Shown: positions 15,301-30,300 of the stretch, in pieces
Layout of the letters: each line of letters opens with the position of its first letter
Position numbering within the stretch: the stretch's first letter is position 1
NCBI RefSeq assembly: GCF_964204645.1
Contig: NC_134025.1
Location: 14,139,001-14,203,000 of the forward strand
Reading direction: 5' to 3'
Length of the DNA stretch: 64,000 nt
From: Tubulanus polymorphus
Taxonomy: Eukaryota; Nemertea; Palaeonemertea; Tubulaniformes; Tubulanidae
Notes under the pieces: generated by a model
Seen by the model: only the letters and a program-made list of their open reading frames with translations
Database searches by the model: none
What the model was told of the DNA's origin: nothing
Translations under genes and position numbers: made by a program

Positions 15301-18300
15301 AATATCATCACCATTTTACCAATGCACAATTAAGCGCAATGTTGAATGTCTTTTGAATTACTTAGTTTTTACATTTCCTGACACGAAAAAAAATCACAAG
15401 GAGTGGAATTCAATAATTTTGTGATTTTGCGAAAGTGCATAAAAATTCTGATTCCTCCGTTTCGTTTCTGCACGGTAATATTTCTGTTTTTACCATGTGA
15501 TGCAGTCCTGAGGCCACGTATTTTCTCGATAAGTAGATCACAGAGGCACGTGATGTTATAAGGTAATTTCTTAAGTTCAACAATTCATTCTAATCGTAGC
15601 CTTCTAGAGAGCGTATCTGTTCCCGAAATCAAATATTGTTGCTTAATATTTTTACAATAAATTGAAAGATTAGCAAAGTAAAATTATTTTCAATTTTAGT
15701 AATAATTGTTAACTCAAACATTTTAACGTACCAGTTACCGCCTCAAGGTCACTAAGTAAGAATAGAATTCATTTGAATTTGTACATTTGCAAATGATACA
15801 ATTAACTGGCTTTCATCAGAGAATTAATAAACCATCGATTAAAGGAAGCTTTATTGATTAAAAAAATTTTCTCAATCAATCTGATACGACATAGCTACAG
15901 TGGCAAGCGATGATGATCCAGTAGGATCGCTAGTGGCACTGGGTTACCGACTTCAATTTCCAGCTTCAGCGGGGCGCAAAAACGAGAAATGACCATGCAA
16001 AAACGAAATTTCATTTTTGCGTGATTAATTTTGTTTTTGCGCTGCACAAAAATGGACGGAAAACGAAGCAGGGATCCCAACAGTAGTGACCAAAAAAAAT
16101 GTGAAATCAATTTTAACTCATTCTGTGCTCGCGACGCCGTAAAGCCATTACGCGAGGCTTGCGGATCCTCCCCCAAAAATTTTTTGAAATTTGAGGCGAT
16201 TTGCGTGCATCTGAGAAATTCTCAGACCGGAGGAATCTAGCAAAAGTTAATATCAGTTTGATGCGGAAGCCATGTTTCATTTATAACAAATGTATAACAA
16301 ATGTATTGAAGATTCTGATTGGTGGTTGAAATCTTCAAACAAACAATTGAAAGCGGGTTCAAATCCTTGAAGCAACAGCTATTTCTGTCGGTAGAAAGAT
16401 TTTTGAATAGTTATAATTAATTTTATTCGAATATGAAAAAAATACATTTACTAGCAGTCGGGCGCGTCAGTCTGATCATTACTGCTGTGTGCTGATCTAT
16501 AGAACACGTGCATGCTGCTCACTTATGTGCGGCGCATGTATGAATGCTATCATACATCGTTCCACTATTTTCTCATTCATACCGTGTCAGTATGGCTGAC
16601 AAACTGAGCCACACCTGACGTAAATCCCTAGAGATCGAAGCATTGTGTCTTAAACTTCTAATCTATATTTAGATTCTAAAACTTCAAAAACTTAAAATCT
16701 AAAAATAGAGAGTCCTACTTGGGCCTATTGCTGGAAAAACACACAGCAGACCTAAATATCATTCAATACAGGAAAGCGAAGCGGTTTCTACTGCCCCAGG
16801 AGCTCCTCAACAAAACTCTCCAATAGAAGCGCCCGAGAAACCACCCACAAAGCAGCCATAGAAAACACTTAACGACTAGACCAACGACGTGAGCAGGATG
16901 GGACCTATCGACGAAAAGAGACCACTCGAACGAGATCAGATAACCAACGAGTGACGCTGTCGATGAATGCTTCTTCAGAGATATGGGGACATCCCGAGGC
17001 ACCTTCAGTCGAGCAACCGAAAAAGCGCAACCGTTTGGAGAATATGGTGCTTGGATAACAGGTCCAGAGTACCTGTCGCCCTAAAAGCATGGCGATTGAT
17101 TGCGGCTGGTAACCGTTAAGGTTAGGAGCCATCTATAAAGTATGTACACATGGTCTAGCTAGGACCTGAGCCAGATCGTATGGAAAGCGCACAACAGGTG
17201 GCAGACAGCTATTAATATGCACGCCCTGAGTGGACAAATTATGTCGTATATATGTATCACTCCGATCCTAGAAGAATGATAACAGTTCTGAATCAAATCA
17301 CTGAAAGACTGAACTGACTCTCTTACATCTAATCACCAATAAAAACCGTTGGTAAGATGTGAGTTATCTTAATGGAGTTAAAGACAATATCATAAAACTG
17401 CAGTGATTCACATTTATATGAGTTCTAAAGTATATACTCAAATAAATCCATAACTTTTCACATAAGGAAGGTAAGAGTGACTATAAACCTCAAGGGAAGA
17501 GGAAAAGAATTCAGCGAGCGAGGTGCCAGTGAGGGTGCATGGATTGTTCACTTGTTGACCACCCGAATCTACTTAGAGCTTCCACATGAAAACTTAAATC
17601 CTGCCTGTGCTAGGGCACTGGAATAAGTGATGAAGGGGAAACCTCAGACTGAAATCCCTGCACTTGTAGGAGACGCTCATCCATGGTCGACTCAATAGTC
17701 GGTTGAACATTATAAGAGCCAGGTGCCTACAGAAAACCCCTCTGAGACAGAAGGGAGGGAATGAAGGCACACGCCGGAACACATGCCCAGAAGGCTGACA
17801 AACCGACCCAATCATTCCTGAGCTGGCTCCTGAGGTGTAATCAAAACTATCCAGCAGGACAACGCTGGCTCTAGCTGGCTGAGGACTGCTGTCACTACTT
17901 GGCTGGGGTTACATATACGCTAGGAATCCATCTCAGCAGAACGAAAGCGTCTTATCTTCCACGCCATCTGGTTGGAACGGGGACACAGACAGCTGGAAAC
18001 CCTCGGATTGACACCTCCATGGAAGAGAAACATAATTCATTAGGGATGGCCAAGGCCTGATGGGCTGAAGAGCGGCCCTGATATCCTTCATGCCTGCTAA
18101 GCAGTTAGCTAGTTTAACTACAGAGATATGAATTCCTTGAACTTGCACCAGGTGAGAATATCTGCTGTCTGATCAGAGAGAATAACTGAGCGAGTGCCTC
18201 CTTTATTCCGAAGACAGGACCAGACTGGCTATTGGTGGCTAACCATACGTGTCTGTCTATCAGACTCCCGAGAGGAATGTCCACACATTTGATCCAAGAC

Positions 18301-21300
18301 CGATTCAAGGAAGGGGGTTGCTGTAGAACATCCCAACCCCTTGTCGATCAGTGCCAGCCGGCCCTCCAAGATCTCTGAAATGGCCTGCTGTGATGATGCA
18401 CCACTGGGATCATCAAGAACGGACCTCTAGACCAGTACTGCCCCCAACGAGTGATGCACGACAGCCTGACTGCAGACTGAAAGGCCTCCGGGGCAAATGC
18501 GCCACCGAGCCGCACTGGATTCGGCTTATTTACCAAGAATGAACACGGCGTGAGTTGAACACCGGTTCGGTCTCAGTAGTTCATCGGACTCAGACGATGC
18601 TAGAGGTTTACAGAGACAGGAACGCCGGGTGGTTGGCTGGCCCGATGACTCCGAATAACTCTGACCTCACACGGGACAGTGCAGTGACCTTTCGGTCGGA
18701 TGTCCCGTCGCAAAAAACGCCGGACAGCACCATTTCCAGAGGTCGAACCGCGCTGGAAGGAGAGGAGGTACCGGACATTTCTCTTACGGTCTCAGCATCT
18801 GACATTAACCGCTAGAGCCTATTACTGAAAATGAAATATAAATAATTTTGTTAAAACAGAATAAATCTATAGAGGCCTAAAGCGGCTCGCTTCGTGGCTA
18901 CCTCGGCTATCATGTCCGGTATTCGGTCGGACTGATACCTGGAGCTGGTTCCAAAATGGAACCAAGCCGAACCCTTACCGGAGGTCGTACCGCGTCAGTA
19001 GGGGAAGAGGTACCAGAGATATCATGCGCCCGCGAATTGGCTTTTCTATCTGTAGGACTAGAGTCCGACATAATTAAGTCAATGATGTTGACCTTAAGGT
19101 ACAATAAAGGTCATTTGAATATAACTGGCCCGGTACCAAATCTGACACTTAGGCCGATCAAGCGGCAAAAGCTGAAAGGAAGCAAATAATAGAACATGCG
19201 AATGAAATAAAATTGAACGCGGATTGTGGTTTACTCGACCGAGAGGTCACCAATTTGTGATGAACAGAAAACATGGCCGCGATCCGGAAACGGAGTGCTC
19301 CGGCCGCGACGATTTAGGATCGTGTTTATTGGTGTATCAGTAAAAGAAATCAAAATGGAACAAACTCACTGATGAAAACAGCTGAATAGCTCTGTCCTGA
19401 CCAATAATATGTGGCTTTCAACCACGTATAACTAGGGGTCCAGGGACACCATGCCCACTTGAAAAGTGGTTTCAAATGCTCAACAATCTAACAATTTCAA
19501 TATATAACACCCCCTGGCGACCATTTACAAAAACCAATGACCTTGAAACCCACCACAATCATAGAACATGTCAGCAGCTACAATTTTGTAATTGATTGTG
19601 TTAACAACATATGCCTCGTTACCAATTTAATATGGAAATACTAAATTACTCTATTATTCGACGCCCCCTGGTGACTATATGGAATAACTAATGTCCTTAA
19701 AACCTCACCACAATCATAGACGATGTCATGAACTACAACTTTGCAATTGATCATGGTAACAAAATATGCCTAGGTATCAATCTTATAAGGAAATACTAAG
19801 TTATTCTACTATTCAACGCCCCCTGGAGACTATATAGAATAACTTATGTCCTTCAAAACTCACCAAAATCATAGGAAGATGTAATGAGCTACAACTTGGC
19901 AATTGATTGTGGTAACAGAATATGCATAGGTACAAATATAATATAGAAATATTAAGTAGTATGGTAGTGGGTATTCAAAATAATGTTGAGCGGTATAGTT
20001 GCCAAACTAAGGTAACTTCAAAATTCTTCAAAATATGTAGTACTGATTTTGGTTAATATCAATGACCAGGCCAGTTTTGGGTTGCAGGTGTGCCTTGGGT
20101 AAATACATGTATAAATCATACATCAAGATAATCCATTGATGCATCTTCAAAACATCCAACCTCGAATGCATAACTATAAACTAAAAAATAAGTTGTGAAA
20201 TGAACAATCCTAACCTTTTCATCTCCATTTTCTTCATTTTTCTTCATTGCTTGACGCTCATCTTCTTTACGTCCCATTTCTACATTATTGAATAGTTCTT
20301 TGAGACTCTTTCGAATTAGCTCGACTGTAACTGTTACTATTGAGCCAGCAGTAATAGTGTTATCATCATCGTCAAGTACTGAAATATTAATGATATTCCT
20401 TAATGATATTAATAATTTTTCAATTTCCTTAAATACGTTTAACCATTTAAGTCAGGTATTATATGCAGAGCATTAGGTTAATCTCTTTCAGTCTCATAGA
20501 TATAAGTGTTCTCACTGGGTAAATAAATTGCCTATGGGCAAAGTGTGGTTTACCTTGAAAGCTAGAACTTGTTTGGAATAAGGGCATTGCTTGAAAAATC
20601 TTTTTAATTCGTGACTTCAAAGTTCCACAAGTTTATATTGTATTTTATCTTTCTTAAAGAATTATTTTGTAGTCAAATAAGACCAAAGATATACATTTGG
20701 TTACGGCCCACGTCCAAAATTTTGTAGGGTACAGGTAGGCGCGGCAGGGAAACTATTATATTTAAAAAAAAAAAAGTTTCACAATATGAAAAAAATATTC
20801 AATTAAGGCCATCCCAAAAAATTGTGTTTGCCGTATCACCTACTCAACAGGATGAGTCGGTAGGTAGGTAGAAATTTTGTTTGCAAAATTTTTGGGCAAA
20901 AATAAAACAACGAATTTATCACCTTTTTTACACAGAAACAATATCGCAAAAATCATCTTGTGCACAGGAATTTGTCTTATAGCGTAGATTTCGAGAATTA
21001 TTCTAAAATTATAACTTCGTCCAGAGTGTCATCTCTGTGTTAAAAATTAAAAAGTATATTGAATAGTGCGCGCTTTTACGTTACCAGCTTTAATATAGTC
21101 ACTATGAGAATGAATGGCAGCTTATTGGAACACTGCCAGATACCTGGAAAACTTAAATTAGGCCACATGTCAAGGCATGTTTTCACACGATGCACACTTG
21201 AATTCAAACATACGTAGCTCATACGTCGGCAGTGGGTCGGTCGGTCGGCAGTTTTTATCAAAAATAAAATTTATTTCAATGAATCCCAGAAAAAAAGTTT

Positions 21301-24300
21301 TCACTCGGTCGGGTCGGTTGGGTTACGGCAAACAGATCATTAATATGGGATGGCCTAAAATTCATATGATGTCACATATCAGCGGGTGGCCGCGGAAGTT
21401 AAAATACTGGTACAGAAGAAATCGGCTATTTACGGTGGCTGATTCGGGCCATACTAAAAAAATTTTCTGTATGGCTAGAGCAACGATAAAAAAAGTTTTC
21501 ACATTTCCCTGTTTTTTGGTTTTCTCACGCGAGAATTCAAAAAGTTTTGAATTCTCAAGCGAGAAAACAAAAAAATGGGCATTGTAATAAGTTTTTAGCC
21601 AGTCAGAAAAATTTTTAAAACCAAAATGTTTAGTTTTTTCGCGCGAGAACACAAAAAGTTTTGAATTCTCACGCGACGAGAAAACCAAACTAGGGGTCCA
21701 GGGACACCATGTCCACTTGGGAAGTGGTTCCAAATGCTCAACAATCTAACAATTTCAATATTCAACGCCCCCTGGTGACCATATACAGAATCCAATGACC
21801 TTGAAACTCACCACAATCATAGAACATGTCAGCAGCTACGACTTTGTAATTGATTGTGATAACAAAATATGCCTCGTTACCACTTTAATATGGAAATACT
21901 AAGTTATTCTACTATTCAACGCCCCCTGGTGACCATATTCAAAACCCAATGACCTTGAAACTCACCACAATCATAGAACATGTCACGAACTATAACTTTG
22001 TAATTGATCATGGTAACAAAATATGCCTAGGTACCAATATAATAAGGAAATACTAAGTTATTCTACTATTTAACGCCCCCTGGTGACCATATAGAATAAC
22101 TAATGGCCTTAAAACTTGCCACAATCATAGATGATGTCATGAGCTACAACTTTGCAATTGATTGTGGTTACAAAATATGCATTGATACGAATATAATATA
22201 GAAATACTAAGATATTGCTTTATTCAACGCCCCCTGGTGGCCATATACAAAAACCAATGACCTTGAAACTCACCACAATCATAGAACACGTTATGAGCTA
22301 CAACTTTCTAAATGATTGTGGTAACAAAATACGCTTAGGTATCAATATAATGTGGAAAAACTTTTTCCCACTTACGAATGAGTACTGCTGACACCAAGAT
22401 GGCCGCCAATTGCGTCATAATTGGCTGATGAAAAATACCTGTCTCAGGTATAAAACATCCCTTTCCAAAGAATACCCATCACAAATTGCAATGAGAAATG
22501 ATAAACCAGTAGGAAGCTACAGGACTCAGAATTTTGGCCAAAATTAACATTTTTGGGCACTAAAAAGGTCATAGGACGGCCATCTTGAGTCCGATCGACC
22601 CAATTTTTGTTATGCTGATGGGCCCTGGGGGATATCACATATATCCGAAAGGTCAAGGTAATTGATCAAAGCGTCTCAAAATTTCCCTCAAAAAGTTCAA
22701 AAATGTGTAAAAAGTGCTGATTTTGGCGAACAACAATGGCTGCCAGTCGGCCATCTTGAATCTGACAGGGCCAGTTTTTGGGCTGAAGATGTGTCTAGGG
22801 TAGATACATGTGTAACCCAAATATCAAGACATTACCTTGAAGCGTCTTCAAAACTTCCCAAAATAACTGGATTCCGTCTACGGACGGACGGACGGACGGA
22901 CGAAAAGTGAACGCAATAGCCCGCTGGGACTAAGGTCCCAAGTGGGCTAAAAATGGGCCAATGTGAAATTTTTTTTATCGTTGCTTTAGCCGTACAGAAA
23001 ATTTTTCAATATTGCCCGAATCAGCCACCATAGCTATTAGATCGTTTTGAATCCTGGAATTCACGATTAAAATATTCAGACCTCGATCTATACTTGTAGT
23101 TTGCTGCTTAATATTTTCAGGTCACAAGAAATTACAATTTATTACAAATTCTATCGAACAGAAAACACAGCGCTCATCTTCTGCTACGATTATTCAGCCT
23201 ATTTTCATCTCAAACGTGCAAGCGTTACAGCATCACCTTTAGTAGTGTACTGTACGAGCTTGTGTGTGTGACGTGCAGCACTCCCGAGGCCTCGTGTAAG
23301 TGAATTTTAGCTTACACTTCAATGTCAATCAAAACAATCGCCGGTTATTAAAATCAAACAATACCTATGGCGGAAGTGTGAAATAATTACATCCTCACCA
23401 ACAATGAGCATTTGAAATTCGCACGTATACGGCACCTAGTCCAATGAAACGTACGCCATTCTATGGCTTTCCCATAAATATTTAGTAGCGCCGAATTCCC
23501 TGTATATCCCAAAAACAGCCAATCCCATTCGCTCATAGAGACGACGCCCCCCAATCGAGGTCATTGCAATTTTATACGCGAGAGCTAAGAATTTTCCCGC
23601 CAAAAACAGTTTTTCGTCGAATTTTAACTCAGTTGACCATGTCATCGACGGAGGTTCGCCATGTCTTCAATCGCATCGATTATGCATTGTTTAAGCCGAG
23701 AACCAATGAAACAAATGCTCACATAAAAAACGTACCGCGATTTTACATGAATTGGCTCAATGCCAAAATCATATTGCTGTCAATGGTAAACCAAAAACAA
23801 AGCATGGTGGTCCTCAGAATAAAACAACGACACAAGCCTCACCAGGGAAAATTCTATATTTGTAAGTGCTCAGATACGTTCTCCCAGCATTTGGGGATAA
23901 CAATTTGTTTGAGTTTGGAGCACTTTTCTACCATAGATGGGAAGGCCTATATGCATAAAATCGTTTGATCTTATATCCATCTATAGAATTAAATTTTGTC
24001 AATAGAGCATTAAAGCTCATATAAATTTTAACAAGGCCCTTTTTCAAAATTCAGCTTCGTAGGATTTGGAGAATGGATAATGCCTTAATGAATGATTTGA
24101 ATTTGAATTTTTATTCGTATGATTCTATATGAATATATGCTCAGTTGCACAGTCAAAGGGCCTTAGCTCTGGAAACCATGTCATTTAAATCCGCTACATT
24201 TGTATCGTAATAGGCTCAGCCTATGGCTGGTCTAAAAGTGCGTAAAAAGTGCTGATTTTGGTGAACAATGGCTGCTAGTCAGCCATCTTGAATTTGACCA

Positions 24301-27300
24301 GACCAGTTTTTGCGCTGAAGATGTGTTCACGGTAGATACATGCATAAACCAAATATCAAGACATTACCTTGAAGCTTCTCCAAGTTAACTGGATTCCATC
24401 TACGGACAGACGGAAAGTGAATGCAATAGCCCGCTGGGGCTTAAGTCCCAAGTGCACTAAAAAGCATCATGCCCATCATATCAATTTATATTCTAACATT
24501 CCATTGTATTGTACTACCCCTTAGCTTGCCCCTCTTTAATTTGTTTTTGGCATGGAACTGTTTCTATGTTTATTCTGCCTTCGTTTATATTGCTTCTGAT
24601 TACTTAATTAGTCTTTGTTCTGGATTGTATATTTCACAATTTTTGTAGTAACTCAGTATTCCTGAAGACGACTATTAGAATAAAGTCAAAATGTCAGATA
24701 TACTTTGTCTTTAGTTATCATTTTGGATTCTATCATCGTCACAACACGGATATAGTGTTTACCAGTGGTTCCCAAAATAACTGGATTCTTCGGACAAATG
24801 GATGGACAATAAATGAACGCAATAGCCTGCTGGAACATAAGCTTGGGCTAAAAAAGTAAAATTAAATAGTCATAAGCTCTATGCCACATGTGAATACCAA
24901 CAAGACTGATCACTGAAGCTGCTGAAAAAACATCATGGGAAATCCCTGGATATTTTATAGCACGCTAAGGCATACAGTTATTGATGTATATACCAGTTGT
25001 TTGACATATCATTCTTTATGTTTTCAAAATGCTAACCTTCAGTTGTAACTCCCATACTCAAATAAGGCATACTACAGCAGACATTTAAAACATCCCTATA
25101 ATCATCCTCTGGTAGATTACGTAATAAAGCACGACGTTCATCTTCATTCAGTGATACAAACTGTTTTATACTACGGATATTTCTCTACAACAGAAGAAAA
25201 TTTGGTCATGGCTAAGTAACTCTAAAACCTAACCGATAACCCTAATGTGATATTAAAACTATCAACCCTAATCTAATACTGTTAATAACAACAATGAAAT
25301 TTCTTGGGACTGGTGCTGGGCACAAGAATTAACCTGCTGTCCAAGAAGTGACACTTCTAGGACAGCAGGCTAATTCTTGTGCCCGTTTCTACATACAGTA
25401 TGACCACTTTTTCATTTCAAGATTGCCAGTGGGCCAGGATATAGAAAATAAGATACCTATAATGGTGCATTCTTCAAAAGAACGAAAATTATACCTTTTT
25501 AGTATGAAAATGCCTTAGAAAATCATCATTTATGTGTGGTAATTGTAAAAGTGGACTCTTGTTATCCCAAGTGGCTTGAATAATCATCTGACTTAACTTC
25601 ATACAATTTTCTATTGTTTCTAATCTAGGTACATGGATAGCTGCAAAACAAAACATTGAAATGTAAAAAAGACTTGTTAATTACAAAGATTGATCTAAAA
25701 AATAATGCAATTGGTTATAAGCAATCATTTTTTATGTATACAGGGTACACTTTCGTACACCAGGCATGTGAGTTGATCTTAATTAAAAGAACGGAACTCA
25801 GAACCTGCTCGCTCAATGAGGGCAGTAAATCGGCGAATTCAACACTCCATTAAGGCTGGCTTATGTCGACAAGCAACGTGACGCCTACCGACTCATCTGA
25901 GAGCAACCGCGATCGCAGCCCAGCTTATGTCAACTGCGCTCCAATTCGCAGCAACTGAGGCCGACTAGCGGGATATGAGATCCTCCCAGTTGCTTCCCTG
26001 CTTATGTCGGTTGCGATTACTAGCAACTGCAACGGCTCAAATGGTCACGTGATAAGCATTTTGAGAATAAATTTGAAATATTAGGAAATATATTTCTATT
26101 ACAAACGCTATTTCTTTAAGACTTTGATCTTTCTGATTCTGTTTTGAATATAACGTGCTAGCGACATCTATAAAGATGGCAGCTCACACCATAATTCTAC
26201 CAATTTCGTTTCTAGATCTTCGGTCCAGTCCTCTGCCGTGCTGAAGGTTTGGTTTACGTTTTGAACTACTTGAATTTGAAAGTTTATGACTAATTACGAA
26301 TGACGCTAACTAGTGGTGATAATTTGTACTATGTATATGCGGTCTCTCATTGGCTGGAACCCCAGCGCTCAGTTCCGTCGCGTTGCAGATGAGCTTATGT
26401 CGGCTGCGATCGAAAGCAACTGCCCGCCTACCGTAGGCCGGAGTAGAACATGGGCAACTAGCCGGATATGGCTTGTGACGAGTCGGTAGACGTCGCATTG
26501 CCGTCGCAAGCCGGCTTATGTCGAACCGATTGAGGAGCAACTGGCGGCCTCTCGTAGGCCGTTCTTGCCGCTAATCGGCGATAAACCCAGTTGCGTCGGT
26601 AGGCGTCGCGTTGCTTGTCGACATAAGCCAGCCTTTAGGCCATGAATCCTGTGTGCACACTGTGATATATACAAGTTCATGGCCAAAAATGCACTTTACA
26701 TGAGAATGCACTATGTATATATGAATAGGAAACCATGTACAAGCTACTGTCACTGAAGAGAAGTTATTGGCTTGAAGCTTGGAGTGATAACAAATCATGG
26801 GCACGAAAACATTGATAGGGGTAAAATGTAGTTAAACAAAATTTCAACCCATCAGCAAGCAGGAATTTTCATTAAAATTATCATTGAGATTTTTCATTAA
26901 GATTTAATCTTTTGCTGAGCACATGTCAAAATTTATCAGTATTTTTAAAAATGGGCTTTGAAGCATTGGTAGATTATACAGTGGTAAGGTATTAAGTGGT
27001 TAATGCTTTACATCTGCCAGAAAATGTTCTATGAAGATGTTGATTGGGAGGACCACAGACTTAAGAATTGAATGAATTTCATTTTTCTGCCGAAAAATTT
27101 AGCTTACGCTATTTGTGTTGTTAAACCTCATTAATGCCATTTTGTTAAGGACAAAAGTAGTTTAGTTTTCCATCATGTCCCAGCCAAGAGATTAATATTA
27201 ATCAAGATTTGTATACAAAAACCCATTTAATACAACAATTTCAGCACTTTCGCCTACACAAGATTCGTATTTAACGGACAACTGTAAGGGTAATCTCAAC

Positions 27301-30300
27301 TGACTGTGGTTTTTCTTTCTGTAATTGTTAGGCCCTATTGCTGAATAATGAAAACAAAAACAGAACGATTTTTCTGAATGAAAAATACTCTGATGCATTA
27401 TAGGTAGATCAACCGGACAAAAGTACATTACTGAGTCAGGCTGATGACTGCTTGTTTGTCTTTTTGTTTGTTTACGTGGTTCGGACATTGGTTTTTATCC
27501 CTATTGGATAGTTCATTTAACCTCACGACGGGACAGCCTTTTGGAGGGTTGCTCGCACACTGTAAGCAGTCAGCAGACTCGAACCCACTTGTCACTCAGC
27601 ACTGATAGTGGATGCAAAAGCATCACGCCTCATCTCACTGCTACCGAGGCGGCTCGATTCGATTAAAACTAGAGGCCGACGGGCCTTGTGAAGTCTAAGC
27701 GTCAGGTAAAGTACTTTTGCATAGCCCAGCCATTTTAAAATGACTTTGAGCACGGATTCTCCCTCCCCCATTTTGCAAAATTCATTAAATTAAAAAAAAT
27801 TCTTTGTCCTCCATGTTTTCATCAGAAAAACATTTTGTGCCGGGCACGACTTACAATTGGGTAACTCTGTGAATTCTTCAGTCTTTTTCATTTCTCGTGT
27901 CTACTAGGTCACAATATCCACCCCGTTGTCGTTTTCATGACACACTACTCGCTACCATTCGTATAAAGACAATATTCCCTGACTGAGGCGTTAGGAGGCG
28001 CATAGGCAAGCCTCTCCTCTCTAACCTCATGGCCTCAACCTTAAGGTCTTACCATTCATTGTACATTTATTTGCTTAAAAAATCTGGTTCATATGATCAG
28101 TGTTCAATTATGCAAATAAGTACAGCGCAGCAATCGTCCGCACATCAAAAGTAAAGTTTTTTCATCAATATAACCACTGGCTTGCAAAAATTGAGTATAA
28201 AAATTGAAAACTCCGATAGTACACTTAATGCGGCGCCAACAGTGCTAGTGACTCATTAATTGATCCGAGCAATACAAAATTTCCCACGCCCCAGCCCACG
28301 AAAATGAGGGCATTAAACAAAAATCAGCCACGATAGCTTTCTATACCCACTGGTTATTCATGAGAAATTTTAGCGTTTAGCTCGCAGCAGTTATCGGGGA
28401 GATGTTCAAAATGTTACTCTCACGTTTCGAGTCATTTTGATAAGTCTAAGCTACGCTTAAAAAAACTATAGCAGCGGCAAATAACCATTGCGATATTGCA
28501 ATTTACGACAAACAATGTGTAAATTTAATCACTGTTGTGATGTTCAACGCATGGAAAAGATTAAAGTTATTATGTTATCATAAAAGTTATTTTTACTACG
28601 ACTTTCGATCCATTTTATTAGCATTGGCATGACATCAACCAATGATAAAAATCAGTCATGAGGTCTTAAAAATCAGTATTTGTGTATTACAACGAACAAA
28701 AATTTTTGTTCCCGTTTTCTGACACCGTACTCGTGCGCCATCTTCATCTTAGTACAGATGGCGCACTAGTCACGGATGAAAGTGTCCCATATTGAAAATT
28801 CAGAAAATATTAAGGAAAAAAAATGAAATTTTTGGGGAATAAAAATCAGTACCTTTTAGCCAAAAAAATTTACTCTTTTCTTTTTGGTCAAAATGTTATA
28901 GTTTGGGCCTTAATTATAGCCGCTTTTCGAATGAGGCGCCATATTGGTTTCTCCGACTCCACAGTTGTGCTAACTACCACCAAAAACTGTCTTAAGGAGC
29001 ACTCCTAACTGCAGAGTGCTCCGATGCAATTGAGGCGATTTATCTCAGGAATGAAGACAAGAGCCCCAAGGGGCACTATGGCCAGCCTGTCAGCTTTTCA
29101 TAAAATGGCAAATGATGCATTCTGTGGGATAAATTTGTCCAAATACACTCCCAGCTCGATAAACTAGTCAATCCCAGGCAAATAATCTACACAATTCAAT
29201 TGTGCTTTCATAAGTAGCACAGACAGCGACTGGAGCTGGAAGGAACAAATATCTCAGATAAATATTTTCCCTTGGTCTTAGTGATTTCAATGCAGAATAG
29301 AATTGAATTTTCTGAAATTTTATCAATAAAACAAAATTGAATTGGATTTGCTGTTTAACCTTATTCAATAAAGTAAAATTAAATTAGATTTGATATTCTT
29401 TTGCAGAATAAAATTTGTTTGAATTTGCAGTTTGAGCACATGGCTAATTAGCATATCAAGGTCATCCATCCGATTTGAGAAAAAGCTATTTTTCCTGGGC
29501 TTTGCACAAATGTCAATGATATTTTCTGTAGTGCAAATAAAAATATTCCTCCTGAAAACCAAATCAACTAGAGATTTCACATAAATCGATATTAAAATAC
29601 AATTTTAGATCTTAAAATAAAAACCCGAAAGTAAAACGGTAGACGATACCGTGGGTTCAAGTGAACACCTGCTGATCTCAGCGGCTAAGCCAATCATAGA
29701 GGAGTCTTTGCTTTCTGATTGGCTTTTTGAAACAGATATTTTTGCGATCAGATTTTCGCGAAAAAGCTCATATAAAATTTTAGCGAGGCCCTCTTTCAAA
29801 ATTCAGCTTCGTAGGGGTTGGAGAATGGATAATGCTCTAATGAATGATTTGTATGAATATATGCTCAGTTGCACAGTCAAAGAGCCTTAGCTCTGGAAAC
29901 CATGTCATTCAAATTCACTCCATTTGTATTGTAATAGGCTTATTGTAATAATAATACTTATGCACATATCGCTAATAATTTTGAAAAGCTCATTTTGGAT
30001 CCTAGGCGTCTGTATAAAATCCTAAATGAAAGTTTCATTTTTTATGGCAGGAGACTTCAAATGTACTTTCAGAATGGGGTCATAAACCCTCAATAGCCTA
30101 ACAGGAGCAAGATTTTACAGTTTTGATTGCGTGAATGAAATGCTACGAAATGCTTTGATTGTCTGCATTGGCTGTTAGATATGTAGGCTGCATCGCATTA
30201 GCAAGTCTCAGAAGTTGGCACGCGATTCACTAGAAGAGAAGTCTTATTCTAGTAAATGTATCACTATACGTCTATGATCACAGCGAATGCTATAGAGTAT

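Larger units (their letters stand above)
20520..23790. repeat. Dispersed repeat D, copy 2, with nested insertions
   Basis: Pieces of repeat D at 20520-20806, 21356-21433 and 23030-23790 are collinear with copy 3 (33560-34640). They are separated by two separate insertions, each with its own inverted ends, and the second contains a full pearl-like element. Confidence 0.75.
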
